Origin: Arcobacter nitrofigilis DSM 7299
Lineage (GTDB): Bacteria > Campylobacterota > Campylobacteria > Campylobacterales > Arcobacteraceae
Direction of reading: 5' to 3'
DNA length: 64,000 nt
Assembly (NCBI RefSeq): GCF_000092245.1
Contig: NC_014166.1
Coordinates: forward strand, 868,001-932,000
This document shows, in pieces, positions 10,016 to 18,919 of this stretch; positions within the stretch are counted from its first letter, which is position 1; each line of letters starts with the position of its first letter. A program made the position numbers and the translations under genes. The notes under the pieces were generated by a model that had not been told where the DNA came from, did no database searches, and saw only the letters and a program-made list of their open reading frames with translations.

Positions 10016-10843
10016 TTAAACTCGTCCAAGAGATAGACCCTTGGCAATGTGATTACGAACAAAATAAATAACTATGGCACCAGGAACAAGAGTTAAAACT
10101 CCTGCTGCTGATAAAACGCCCCAATCAACACCAGAAGCTGATATTGTTTTTGTCATAGTTACTGCTATTGATTTTGCATTAACTGCTGTTAATGTTCTAC
10201 TTAATAGTAATTCAACCCAAGAGAACATAAAACAGAAAAATGCACAAACACCGATACCTGAAGCTATTAATGGAGTGAATATTTTTGTAAAAAATGCAAA
10301 AAAACTAAATCCATCAATATATGCAGTTTCATCTATTTCTTTTGGTACACCACGCATAAAGCCCTCCAAAATCCAAACAGATAATGGTACATTAAATAAT
10401 GTGTGAGCTAAAGCCACCGCAATATGTGTATCAAATAAACCAACACTTGAATAAAGTTGAAAGAATGGCAGCGCAAATACAGCAGGTGGTGCCATTCTGT
10501 TAGTTAATAACCAAAAGAACAAATGCTTATCCCCTAGAAATCTATATCTTGAAAAAGCATATGCTGCAGGAAGTGCTACTAAAACAGAAATAACTGTATT
10601 CATAACAACATATATCATTGAGTTTATATATCCCCAATACCAAGTAGGGTCTGTAAATATCACAACATAATTGTGAAATGTCAGATTATTAGGAAAAAGT
10701 GAAAATGTTCCCAATATCTCTTCATTTGTTTTTAAACTCATATTAACTAACCAATAAACAGGTAACATCAAAAATATGATGTATATAAGCATGATAGTAG
10801 GAGATTTACTACTAAAAAACCCTTTTTTAGTTGCTGTGCTCAT
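10016..10843 (-). CDS. glpQ: Glycerol ABC transporter permease (GlpQ type)
   Basis: Inner-membrane permease of the MalG/CUT1-like class, 275 residues with six predicted helices. The cytoplasmic EAA loop, which docks the ATPase, is seen around residues 185-205 (EIDETAYIDG and onward). It pairs with the permease encoded just upstream (3-base gap). The name follows the rhizobial glycerol system and is unrelated to the E. coli glycerophosphodiesterase GlpQ. Confidence 0.88.
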   Translation of the reverse strand: MSTATKKGFFSSKSPTIMLIYIIFLMLPVYWLVNMSLKTNEEILGTFSLFPNNLTFHNYVVIFTDPTWYWGYINSMIYVVMNTVISVLVALPAAYAFSRYRFLGDKHLFFWLLTNRMAPPAVFALPFFQLYSSVGLFDTHIAVALAHTLFNVPLSVWILEGFMRGVPKEIDETAYIDGFSFFAFFTKIFTPLIASGIGVCAFFCFMFSWVELLLSRTLTAVNAKSIAVTMTKTISASGVDWGVLSAAGVLTLVPGAIVIYFVRNHIAKGLSLGRV

Positions 10844-10846
10844 AAA

Positions 10847-11716
10847 TTACTCCTCTTCTTTATCTATATTTGTCATGATTGTAAAAAATGCCCAACATGT
10901 TAATAGTATCACTAGAAAATATATAAGTGAAAATGCTGCTGCAGGTCCCAAGTCAAATTGACCAATTGCCGTTTTTACTAAATCAATAGATAAAAATGTA
11001 GTTGAATTTCCAGGACCTCCTCCTGTTACAACCATTGGTTCAGTATAAATCATAAAACTATCCATAAATCTAAGTAAAGTAGCAATTAGTAATACTCCCA
11101 TCATTTTTGGAAGTTGGATATATCTAAAAACACTCCATTTTGAAGCTTGGTCGATTTTTGCTGCTTGATAGTATGCCGATGGAATTGATTGTAATCCAGC
11201 ATAACAAAGTAAAACAACCAATGAAGTCCAATGCCATACATCCATTATAATTATAGTAATCCAAGCATCAAGTACATTTTGAGTGTAGTTATAATCAACT
11301 CCCATTGATACTAAAGCATGACCCAAAAGTCCAATATCAGTTCTTCCAAAAATTTGCCAAATAGTACCAACTACATTCCAAGGAACAAGTAGTGGAAGTG
11401 CTACTAATATTAAACAAACCGATGACCAAAAGCCTTTTTTAGGCATATGTAGGGCAATAAAAATACCAAGGGGAATCTCTATTGCTAAAATGATTCCTGT
11501 AAAAAGTATCTGTCTTCCTAATGCTGCATGAATTCTCTCCGAGTGAAGAACTTCTTCAAACCATTGTAATCCAGCAGGGAAAAATACATTATTTCCAAAG
11601 GTATCTTGAACTGAATAATTAACAACTGTCATTAAAGGAATAACAGCAGAAAACCCAACTAAGATAAGTACAGGAAGTACAAGAAACCAAGCCTTTTGAT
11701 TTACTGTTTTTTTCAT
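10847..11716 (-). CDS. glpP: Glycerol ABC transporter permease (GlpP type)
   Basis: MalF/CUT1-like inner-membrane permease, 289 residues with six hydrophobic helices; the EAA loop is visible at about 180-200 (SAYYQAAKIDQ and onward). Its start codon overlaps the stop of the upstream ATPase gene by four bases (ATGA), indicating translational coupling and equal stoichiometry with the ATPase. It forms the channel together with the following permease. Confidence 0.88.
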   Translation of the reverse strand: MKKTVNQKAWFLVLPVLILVGFSAVIPLMTVVNYSVQDTFGNNVFFPAGLQWFEEVLHSERIHAALGRQILFTGIILAIEIPLGIFIALHMPKKGFWSSVCLILVALPLLVPWNVVGTIWQIFGRTDIGLLGHALVSMGVDYNYTQNVLDAWITIIIMDVWHWTSLVVLLCYAGLQSIPSAYYQAAKIDQASKWSVFRYIQLPKMMGVLLIATLLRFMDSFMIYTEPMVVTGGGPGNSTTFLSIDLVKTAIGQFDLGPAAAFSLIYFLVILLTCWAFFTIMTNIDKEEE

Positions 11717-12792
11717 AATGCTTCTCCTTCAACCAACCAGTCATTTTGATATACATTTATTTTGTCTAAATCAAAAATCATACTACTCATTGTTGGGGTG
11801 ATTTTTGTATCTTCTGAAACTATTATATTTATATTATTATCTTTGTATTTTGCACGTACAATTTTATGATGAGCCACATCTTCTATTCTAGTAATATCTA
11901 TTTTGATTCCAGTACCATCTTCACAAAGATTTATAAACTCAGGTCTAATTCCTAATTGAGTTGTCCCATCTAAGTCTTTATATTTAGAATTTAATTGAAT
12001 TGTAGTATCTTCCAAAGTTGCAATATTTTCATTAATTTGAACATCAAAAAGATTCATACCTGGTGAACCAATAAAATAACCAACAAAGGTATGTGCTGGC
12101 TTTTCAAATAACTCCTCTGGAGTTCCTATTTGTAAAACAACTCCTTGATTCATAACTACAACTTTATCTGCAAAAGTTAAAGCTTCTGTTTGATCATGAG
12201 TTACAAATATCATTGTGTGTTTTAACTCTTTGTGTAAGGCTTTTAATTGAGTTCTTAATTCCCATTTCATATGAGGGTCGATGACAGTTAATGGTTCATC
12301 AAATAAAATTGCGTTTACATCTTCTCTAACCATCCCTCTACCTAAAGATATCTTTTGTTTTGCATCAGCTGTTAAGCCACTTGCTTTTTTATCTAAAATA
12401 TCTTCAACTTTTATTGCTTTTGCAATAGCAGAGACTCTTTGTTTGATATATTCAGGTTTCTCATTTCTATTTTTTAAAGGAAATTCTAGATTTTGTCTAA
12501 CTGTCATTGTGTCATACACAACTGGGAATTGGAATACTTGCGCAATATTTCTATGTGCTGTATCTTCATTTGTAACATCTTTATCATCAAATAGAATTTT
12601 CCCTTCCGATGGAGTTATGATTCCAGATATGATATTTAATAAAGTTGATTTCCCACATCCTGATGGTCCAAGTAGGGCATATGCTGCTCCATCTTCCCAC
12701 TCATGATTTAGTGGTTGTAGTACATAATCTTTATCTGAGATTGGATTTTCCATATAACTATGGGCTAAGTTTGAAAGAGTTATTTTTGCCAT
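11713..12792 (-). CDS. glpT: Glycerol ABC transporter ATPase with degenerate signature (GlpT type)
   Basis: Nucleotide-binding subunit, 359 residues: ABC domain about 1-235 and a C-terminal TOBE-like regulatory domain. Walker A GPSGCGKS at 42-49, Q-loop glutamine about 88, Walker B with catalytic Glu (DEP, E166) and switch histidine H199 (THD) are canonical. The signature is not: LSGGQ is replaced by LTADAKQ at about 140-146. The partner ATPase encoded just upstream has a perfect signature but no switch histidine, so the pair probably forms one working and one degenerate ATP site. The name follows the rhizobial glpSTPQUV system, not E. coli GlpT. Confidence 0.87.
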   Translation of the reverse strand: MAKITLSNLAHSYMENPISDKDYVLQPLNHEWEDGAAYALLGPSGCGKSTLLNIISGIITPSEGKILFDDKDVTNEDTAHRNIAQVFQFPVVYDTMTVRQNLEFPLKNRNEKPEYIKQRVSAIAKAIKVEDILDKKASGLTADAKQKISLGRGMVREDVNAILFDEPLTVIDPHMKWELRTQLKALHKELKHTMIFVTHDQTEALTFADKVVVMNQGVVLQIGTPEELFEKPAHTFVGYFIGSPGMNLFDVQINENIATLEDTTIQLNSKYKDLDGTTQLGIRPEFINLCEDGTGIKIDITRIEDVAHHKIVRAKYKDNNINIIVSEDTKITPTMSSMIFDLDKINVYQNDWLVEGEAL

Positions 12793-12803
12793 TTTTTCTC
12801 CTT

Positions 12804-13892
12804 CTATCTTTCTACTACATAAGAGGCAGTTTTAACTAAATCGCCACTATGTGCAAACACAAAAATGTGTCGAGTATCTAAATATACTGATATTTCTGAG
12901 TTATATTCTAAGTCATGTACTCCATGAACTAAACCAATCCAATTGTCTTTTTTATGTCTCATATGTAAAAATGTTTCAGAACCTGTTATTTCTGTAACAT
13001 CTAAGTGTGCTGAAAACTCAATTGCATTTTCTGATTTTTTTGTAAGTTCTAAGTGATTTGGTCTAAAGCCTGCTAAGTATTTTCCATCTGGTAAGCCAGA
13101 TAGTCCATTTGTCGCTAATGCTTTTTGTCTGTCACCATAATAAAAGCTATCACCTTCTTTTTTTATATTTAAAAAATTCATTGAAGGGTTTGAAAAAACT
13201 TTTGCAGTAATAGCAGTATTTGGTTTATGATAAACCTTTGTTGTTTCATCAAACTGTGTGATTTTACCTTCCCAAAGTGTTACAACATTTCCACCTAATA
13301 ATAATGCCTCTTCTGGTTCAGTTGTAGCATATACAAAAATTGCTCCAGATTTTTCAAACATCTTAGGTATCTCTTCTCTTAGTTCTTCTCTTAATTTGTA
13401 ATCTAAATTTGCAAGGGGTTCATCTAATAATACTAAGCCAGAACCTTTTACTAATGAACGAGCTAATGCACATCTTTGTTGTTGTCCACCAGATAATTCT
13501 AAAGGTTTTCTATCTAACATATTTGTTAGACGCATAAGTGCAGCTGTTTCTTTAACTGCTTTATCTATTTCATATGAATCTTTTTTCATTATTCTTAAAG
13601 GAGCTGCAATATTATCATAGACACTCATTGAGGGATAATTGACAAATTGTTGGTAAACCATTGCTACTTTTCTGTCTTGAACTCTCATTCTTGTAACATC
13701 TTTACCTTCCCACAGAATTTTTCCTGTTGTAGGTACATCCAATCCAGCCATTATTCTCATCAAGGTTGTTTTCCCTGATAAGGTTCTTCCTAAAAGTACA
13801 TTCATGGTACCTTTTTTTAGTATTAGGTTTGTATTATAAATATGAGTTTGTCCATCAACTTTCATTGATACATTCTCAAGTTCTAATGACAT
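12804..13892 (-). CDS. glpS: Glycerol ABC transporter ATPase lacking switch histidine (GlpS type)
   Basis: First gene of the importer operon, 362 residues with an N-terminal ABC domain and a C-terminal TOBE-like domain. Walker A is GRTLSGKT at 35-42, Q-loop Gln 81/82, the signature LSGGQQQR at 133-140 is perfect, and Walker B has DEP with E158. At the switch position, where MalK-type proteins have THD, this protein has TTE (T191), so the histidine that senses the gamma-phosphate is missing. It is separated from glpT by 11 bases. Its start is preceded by AAGGAG, and operator-like sequences lie upstream. Confidence 0.87.
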   Translation of the reverse strand: MSLELENVSMKVDGQTHIYNTNLILKKGTMNVLLGRTLSGKTTLMRIMAGLDVPTTGKILWEGKDVTRMRVQDRKVAMVYQQFVNYPSMSVYDNIAAPLRIMKKDSYEIDKAVKETAALMRLTNMLDRKPLELSGGQQQRCALARSLVKGSGLVLLDEPLANLDYKLREELREEIPKMFEKSGAIFVYATTEPEEALLLGGNVVTLWEGKITQFDETTKVYHKPNTAITAKVFSNPSMNFLNIKKEGDSFYYGDRQKALATNGLSGLPDGKYLAGFRPNHLELTKKSENAIEFSAHLDVTEITGSETFLHMRHKKDNWIGLVHGVHDLEYNSEISVYLDTRHIFVFAHSGDLVKTASYVVER

Positions 13893-13955
13893 TCAATCTC
13901 CTTGCTACTAATGTTATAAAAAAGTTATTATTAGAAATAATTCTTTTCACATCAT

Positions 13956-13969
13956 AACATTATAATGTT
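13956..13969. promoter_or_regulatory. Operator-like palindrome before glpS
   Basis: AACATTATAATGTT is a perfect 14-base palindrome 63 bases upstream of the glpS start. It contains TATAAT, so a bound repressor would cover the -10 box. The same core appears before the aldehyde dehydrogenase and glpD. Confidence 0.55.
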
Positions 13970-14228
13970 GTCTTTAATAGTGACGTATAGAATTTTAAAC
14001 TTTGCTTAAAAAAGTAGCCACTTTTTAGTGTTTATATAAAATATTTTTTATCTTTAAACGTAGCAATAAAATAGCATTGCGATACCATGGTTACTTGCTT
14101 GCATTAAGCTTATAATTTACTTAAAGTGTATTTTAAAGATTGTTAATAAGTGGTTATTTTTTAAGCTGTAGTTTTAAAGAATATTGTTTATTATAATAAT
14201 TTATTTAATATTCTTTTTATAGTTATAT

Positions 14229-14267
14229 CATTATAATGTCTTTAATAACATTATAACCTTATAATGT
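14229..14267. promoter_or_regulatory. Paired operator-like palindromes before glpD
   Basis: CATTATAATG (14229-14238, perfect palindrome) is followed by ACATTATAA-CC-TTATAATGT (14248-14267, perfect 9-bp inverted repeat). They lie 24-62 bases before the glpD start codon, where the promoter should be. Likely sites for the GntR-type regulators encoded after glpD. Confidence 0.55.
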
Positions 14268-14291
14268 AATCTATTTAAGGATAGTAAGATT

Positions 14292-15851
14292 ATGGAAAAT
14301 AATAAATATGATATTATCATTATAGGTGGGGGAGCAACTGGAAGTGGAACAGCTTTAGATGCTTCATCTAGAGGATTTAAAACCTTATTATTAGAAAAAA
14401 ATGATTTTGCAGAAGGAACAAGTTCACGAAGTACAAAACTAGTGCATGGTGGAGTTCGTTATTTGGAAGCTGCTGTGAAAGGCTTAAATAAGGACCAATA
14501 CAATTTAGTAAAAGAGGGATTAAAAGAGCGCTCAAGACTTTTAAAAAATGCACCACACTTATGCTCTCGATTAACACTTGTAACACCTATATATAAATGG
14601 TGGGAATTACCTTATATGTTTATAGGTTTGAGCTTATATGATTTTGTATCTGGAAGAAGAGGACTTGGAAGAAGTTCAATTGTTTGTAAAAATAAGATGA
14701 TAAATAACTTTCCAAGTATCAAAAAAAGTGGTTTAGTAGGTGGAGTGAAATATTATGATGGAAGTTTCAATGACTCAAGACTAAATGTAACATTATTAAA
14801 AACAGCACAAAAATTTGGAGCTGATTGTAGAAATTATAGTGAAGCAGAAGAGTTTTTGTATGAAGAGGGAAAAATCTCTGGGGTAAAAGTAAGAAATAAA
14901 ATTACAGATGAAACTTATATTGTAAACTCAAAAGTTATAATAAATGCAACGGGAGCATTTTCTGATAAGGTAAGAACTTTAGATAATAAAGAAGCAAAAA
15001 AAATGCTTGATTTAAGTTCTGGTATCCATATTGTATTAGATAAAAAGTACTTACCTTCACAAGAAGGATTGATGATTCCTAAAACTGAAGATGGAAGAGT
15101 TTTATTTATACTTCCTTGGATGGGTAAATGTTTAGTTGGAACTACAGATGAAAAAACAACTTTAAGTGAGCATCCTGAAGTATCACAAAAAGATATAAAA
15201 TATATATTAAAACATCTAGAAATCTATTTTGATTTAAAAATAGATGAAAGTGAAATATTATCTTCATGGTGTGGAATAAGACCCTTAGTAGCAGCACCAA
15301 AAAATGCATCAACAAAAAGTATTGTAAGGGAGCATATTATTATAAGTTCTGATTCTGGATTAGTTAGTATTCTTGGTGGTAAATGGACTACTTATAGAAA
15401 GATGTCAGAAGAGCTTGTTGATTATGTAACTTCTAAATTTGCCTTAAAAAATAAAGAGTGTCAAACAAAAAAACTAAAACTAATAGGAAGTGAGAACTTT
15501 ACAAAAGAGATGCAAGTTGATTGTTTAGATGAAGATATTAAAAATTATTTGATTAAGATGTATGGTGATAAAGCAAATGATGTTTTAAATTGTGTTGAAA
15601 CAGTAGAAAGATTGCACAAAGATTATGCACATACTAATGCAGAATTAATTTACACTATAAAAGAAGAGTTTGTTCAAAAACCTATGGATTATATAGTAAG
15701 AAGAACATCTTTAGCCTTGATTGATAAACAAGCAGCAAAAGAGATTTTAAATAAAGTATTAGCCATAATGCAAAAAGAGTTAAGTTGGGATGAAAAAAGA
15801 GTAAATATTGAGAAAGAAAATTCATTGGAGTTATTAAATAATTCATTATAA
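14292..15851 (+). CDS. glpD: Glycerol-3-phosphate dehydrogenase (FAD, GlpD type)
   Basis: Membrane-associated flavoenzyme that oxidises sn-glycerol 3-phosphate to dihydroxyacetone phosphate, passing electrons to the quinone pool. The 519-residue protein begins with the FAD-binding GGGATGSG at about 12-19, then the GlpD signature region TSSRSTKLVHGG at about 43-54, and SGIHIV, SWCGIRPLV and LGGKWTTYR further on; the C-terminal helical domain is present. It is transcribed away from the glpS operon and followed after 101 bases by two regulator genes. AAGGATAGTAAGATT precedes the ATG. Identity is secure. Confidence 0.94.
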   Translation: MENNKYDIIIIGGGATGSGTALDASSRGFKTLLLEKNDFAEGTSSRSTKLVHGGVRYLEAAVKGLNKDQYNLVKEGLKERSRLLKNAPHLCSRLTLVTPIYKWWELPYMFIGLSLYDFVSGRRGLGRSSIVCKNKMINNFPSIKKSGLVGGVKYYDGSFNDSRLNVTLLKTAQKFGADCRNYSEAEEFLYEEGKISGVKVRNKITDETYIVNSKVIINATGAFSDKVRTLDNKEAKKMLDLSSGIHIVLDKKYLPSQEGLMIPKTEDGRVLFILPWMGKCLVGTTDEKTTLSEHPEVSQKDIKYILKHLEIYFDLKIDESEILSSWCGIRPLVAAPKNASTKSIVREHIIISSDSGLVSILGGKWTTYRKMSEELVDYVTSKFALKNKECQTKKLKLIGSENFTKEMQVDCLDEDIKNYLIKMYGDKANDVLNCVETVERLHKDYAHTNAELIYTIKEEFVQKPMDYIVRRTSLALIDKQAAKEILNKVLAIMQKELSWDEKRVNIEKENSLELLNNSL

Positions 15852-15913
15852 CAAATATTAAGTACACTTTAAAATTGAATTATGTAATATGTAATAAAAA
15901 ATAGAATATATTG

Positions 15914-15929
15914 TTATAATATATTATAA
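15914..15929. promoter_or_regulatory. Palindrome before the first GntR gene
   Basis: TTATAATATATTATAA is a perfect 16-base palindrome about 30 bases before the regulator start. Its TTATAAT words match the operator-like sites of the island, suggesting autoregulation. In DNA this rich in A and T such a palindrome could partly be chance. Confidence 0.45.
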
Positions 15930-15958
15930 ATCAATATTTATCTTAAAAGGAAATGCTT

Positions 15959-16690
15959 TTGTTTGCTAAAAATGGTATACCATTATATCTTCAACTAAAA
16001 GAGAAACTATTAGAAGATATTAAATTAAATTACAAAGCTGATGATATTATACCAGCTGAGGGCAAACTTGAAGAGAAATATCAAGTAAGTAGAATAACTG
16101 TAAGAAAAGCTATTGAAGAGTTAGAGCGAGAAAATGTAGTTATTAAAAAGCAAGGTAAAGGAACTTTTGTACAAGAAAAGAAAGTCCTTTATGATGCAAA
16201 TTCTATTGGGTCTTTAACCCAAAGATTAGAAAAACAAAAACACCTTCTAACTACAAAGTCTATATCTTTTGAAATAATAGAAGAGGGTGAAGAGCACTTT
16301 GTAAAAGATATGTTAAATTGTGAAAAACTATTATGCATTAGAAGAACTAGATTGTTAAATGAAGTTCCTTTTGCATTGATGATAAACTATTTTGATGTAA
16401 ATACTGTACCTGATATTGAGAAAAAGCTAAATCTTGAATCATTGTATGCCTTTTTAAAAGAAGAGTATAATATTGAATTTTATAACGCAGAAGAGATAGT
16501 AGAAGCAAAAGCTGCAAATAAAGATGAAGCTAAAAGATTAAATGTAAAAGAAGGTTTTCCTTTATTGTCTTTAAAAAGACTCTCATATGATAGAAGTAAC
16601 AAGCCAATAGAGTATTCAAATTTGGTTATCAAATCAGATATGTACAAACACAAGATAATTTTATCAAATGATAAAATGTCAAATATATAA
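15959..16690 (+). CDS. GntR-family transcriptional regulator, HutC type (first of tandem pair)
   Basis: Cytoplasmic DNA-binding regulator: N-terminal winged helix-turn-helix of the GntR family (about 5-70, with VSRITVRKAI as recognition region) and a C-terminal UTRA effector domain (about 95-238), which defines the HutC subfamily. The frame is open from ATG 15953, but AAAAGG ends only two bases before that ATG. TTG 15959 sits eight bases after AAAAGG, and the paralogue begins with the same TTG and residues (FAKNGIP), so TTG is preferred. The effector is likely a glycerol-pathway metabolite by context. Adjacent to glpD and 17 bases before its paralogue. Confidence 0.85.
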   Translation: MFAKNGIPLYLQLKEKLLEDIKLNYKADDIIPAEGKLEEKYQVSRITVRKAIEELERENVVIKKQGKGTFVQEKKVLYDANSIGSLTQRLEKQKHLLTTKSISFEIIEEGEEHFVKDMLNCEKLLCIRRTRLLNEVPFALMINYFDVNTVPDIEKKLNLESLYAFLKEEYNIEFYNAEEIVEAKAANKDEAKRLNVKEGFPLLSLKRLSYDRSNKPIEYSNLVIKSDMYKHKIILSNDKMSNI

Positions 16691-16707
16691 ATCAAAGGAT
16701 ATGATTA

Positions 16708-17433
16708 TTGTTTGCTAAAAATGGTATTCCCTTATATATACAATTAAAGAAAAAATTATTAAAAGATATTCAAGACAATTATAAACCTGGAGATTTATTA
16801 TCTCCTGAAGTAAAGCTAGAAAAAGAGTATGAAGTAAGTAGAATAACTATAAGAAAAGCTATTGAATTACTTGAAAGAGATAATGTCTTAGAACGAAAAC
16901 AAGGTTCAGGAACATATATAAAAGAACAAAAAATCCTTTATGATGCAAATTCAATTGGCTCACTAACTCAAAGATTAAATAAACAAAATCATAAACTTAC
17001 TACTAAATCAATTGAATTTGAAGTTATTAAAAAAGAGCATTATGTAAAAGAGTTATTAAAATGTGATACTCTGTTGTGCATAAAAAGATTTAGAGAGATG
17101 GATGGAATACCTTTTGCTTTGATGTTAAATTATTTGGATTTTGATAAAGTTCCAAATTTAAAGAAAAAGTTTAATATAGAGTCTTTATATACTTTCTTAA
17201 AAGATGAATACAATATAGAATTTTTTAATGCTCAAGAGACAGTGGAAGCAAAAGACTCTACAAAAGAAGAAGCGCAAAAGTTAGGTATAAAAGAGGGCTC
17301 TGCACTTTTATCTTTGCATAGATTATCTTTTGACAAAGATAATAATCCTGTGGAATATTCAGACATCTTAATCAAAGCAAATATGTATAAACATAAAATA
17401 ACACTCTCAAATGATAAAATCTCAAATTATTAA
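16708..17433 (+). CDS. GntR-family transcriptional regulator, HutC type (second of tandem pair)
   Basis: Close paralogue of the preceding gene (more than half of residues identical by eye), with the same winged helix-turn-helix (VSRITIRKAI) and UTRA domain and nearly the same length (241 residues). It starts at TTG, eight bases after AAAGGA; no ATG is available in frame at the N-terminus. The two genes clearly arose by duplication. They may form heterodimers, read different metabolites, or divide control of the glpS, glpD and aldehyde dehydrogenase promoters; sequence alone does not say. Confidence 0.84.
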   Translation: MFAKNGIPLYIQLKKKLLKDIQDNYKPGDLLSPEVKLEKEYEVSRITIRKAIELLERDNVLERKQGSGTYIKEQKILYDANSIGSLTQRLNKQNHKLTTKSIEFEVIKKEHYVKELLKCDTLLCIKRFREMDGIPFALMLNYLDFDKVPNLKKKFNIESLYTFLKDEYNIEFFNAQETVEAKDSTKEEAQKLGIKEGSALLSLHRLSFDKDNNPVEYSDILIKANMYKHKITLSNDKISNY

Positions 17434-17470
17434 TTAAATCTTGCAAATCCCATCATAATAAATCTTTTGA

Positions 17471-17476
17471 TATAAT
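17471..17476 (+). promoter_or_regulatory. -10 box of argH promoter
   Basis: TATAAT preceded by TTTTGA and followed by GC, 36 bases before the argH start: a good Campylobacterota-type vegetative promoter, with the usual absence of a clear -35 box. Confidence 0.6.
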
Positions 17477-17512
17477 GCAAAAAATTTATAGCAGATTATA
17501 AGGATAGTTTTA

Positions 17513-18895
17513 ATGGCAAATGACCAAATCTTAAAAAATACAAATGCAAAGCTTCTAGATGAATTTAATGCTTCAGTTATGTTTGATAAAGAGTTATATG
17601 CTCAAGACATAAAAGGCTCAATTGCTCACTCACAAATGTTAAAAGAACAAGGTATTTTGACAAAGAAAGACCAAGAAGATATTGAAAACGGTTTACTTCA
17701 AGTAAAAGAAGAGATAGAATCAGGGAAATTTGAATTTAAAATAGAACATGAAGATATTCATATGGCAGTTGAGAGTAGACTAACTGAGATTATTGGAGAA
17801 GCTGGTAAAAGACTTCATACTGCAAGAAGTAGAAATGATCAAGTTGCTACTGACTTTAGACTTTATGTTCAAGATAAAAATTTGTCAATCAAAGCACAAT
17901 TAAAAGAGCTTGTAAATACATTTGTTGAAGTTGCAAAAAAGCACACTGAAACTTTGATTCCAGGAATGACACACTTACAACATGCTCAACCTATAAACTT
18001 TGGATATCATTTATTAGCTTATGCAAATATGTTTAAAAGAGATTTTGAGAGATTTGAAAGTTCACATGAAAGAAATAATTATTGTCCTTTAGGAAGCGCA
18101 GCCTTAGCTGGAACCCCACACAATATAAATAGATTTTCTACTTCTGAAAAATTAGGGTTTAATTCTCCAACTATAAGTGCCCTTGATACAGTTTCAGATA
18201 GAGATTTTGCTTTAGAGATTTTATTTAACATAAGTACAGCAATGATGCACATAAGTAGAATATCAGAAGAGTTAGTAACTTGGTCATCTTATGAGTTTCA
18301 ATTTGTAAGAATGAGTGATGAGTATGCAACAACATCTTCAATCATGCCTCAAAAGAAAAATCCAGATGTTCCTGAATTACTTAGAGGTAAAACTGGAAGA
18401 GTTTATGGAAATTTAGTTTCATTATTTACAGTTATGAAAGGTTTACCACTAGCTTATAATAAAGATACCCAAGAAGATAAAGAAGGTGTTTTTGATTCTG
18501 TTAAGACTATTGAAATCTCTATTTCTATTTTAAATGAAGTTATAAAAACTATGATAATAAATGTAGAAAGAATGGCAAATGCTTGTAAAATAGGGCACTT
18601 AAGTGCTACTGATTTAGCTGATTATTTAGTTCAAAAACAAGCTATGCCTTTTAGAACTGCATATTATATTACTAAAGATGTGGTGACACTTGCAAATAGT
18701 TTAAATAAAGATATAAGTGAATTAACTCTTGAAGAAATAAGAAGTTCAAATGAAAATATTAAAGATATTGATGAAGAGATTTTGATGTATCTAGATTTGA
18801 AAGCTTCTATGAATGCAAGAACATCATTTGGTGGAACATCTACAAAAAATACAAAAGAACAAATTGAGATATTTGAGAAGTGGTTAAAAAATTAG
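17513..18895 (+). CDS. argH: Argininosuccinate lyase
   Basis: Last step of arginine biosynthesis: argininosuccinate to arginine and fumarate. The 460-residue protein of the fumarase/aspartase superfamily has [15 protein letters not shown] at about 103-117, MTHLQHAQP at about 155-163 and the signature [11 protein letters not shown] at about 279-289, which includes the catalytic serine. It has its own promoter (TATAAT 17471) and AAGGA ribosome site and appears monocistronic, ending in a bidirectional terminator that overlaps its stop codon. Confidence 0.96.
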   Translation: MANDQILKNTNAKLLDEFNASVMFDKELYAQDIKGSIAHSQMLKEQGILTKKDQEDIENGLLQVKEEIESGKFEFKIEHEDIHMAVESRLTEIIGEAGKRLHTARSRNDQVATDFRLYVQDKNLSIKAQLKELVNTFVEVAKKHTETLIPGMTHLQHAQPINFGYHLLAYANMFKRDFERFESSHERNNYCPLGSAALAGTPHNINRFSTSEKLGFNSPTISALDTVSDRDFALEILFNISTAMMHISRISEELVTWSSYEFQFVRMSDEYATTSSIMPQKKNPDVPELLRGKTGRVYGNLVSLFTVMKGLPLAYNKDTQEDKEGVFDSVKTIEISISILNEVIKTMIINVERMANACKIGHLSATDLADYLVQKQAMPFRTAYYITKDVVTLANSLNKDISELTLEEIRSSNENIKDIDEEILMYLDLKASMNARTSFGGTSTKNTKEQIEIFEKWLKN

Positions 18896-18919
18896 ATGAT
18901 TTTAAATCATCTAATTTTT
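18887..18919. terminator. Bidirectional terminator between argH and cheV
   Basis: AAAAATTAGATGATTT and AAATCATCTAATTTTT are perfect 16-base inverted repeats with a single centre base. The dyad includes both the argH stop (18893-18895) and the cheV stop (18920-18918), and its A/T ends suit termination in both directions. Confidence 0.75.

Larger units (their letters stand above)
13893..14291. promoter_or_regulatory. Divergent control region between glpS operon and glpD
   Basis: These 399 bases hold no plausible gene. They contain a 14-base palindrome (13956-13969) and a half-like word TAATGTTATAA (13909-13919) on the glpS side, two palindromic words (14229-14238 and 14248-14267) on the glpD side, a TATAAT at 14111-14116 and, in the middle, a small GC-richer imperfect dyad around CCATGG (14073-14110). 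Each palindrome includes a TATAAT, so operator and -10 box probably overlap. The region as a whole looks like the switch for the glycerol island. Confidence 0.6.
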
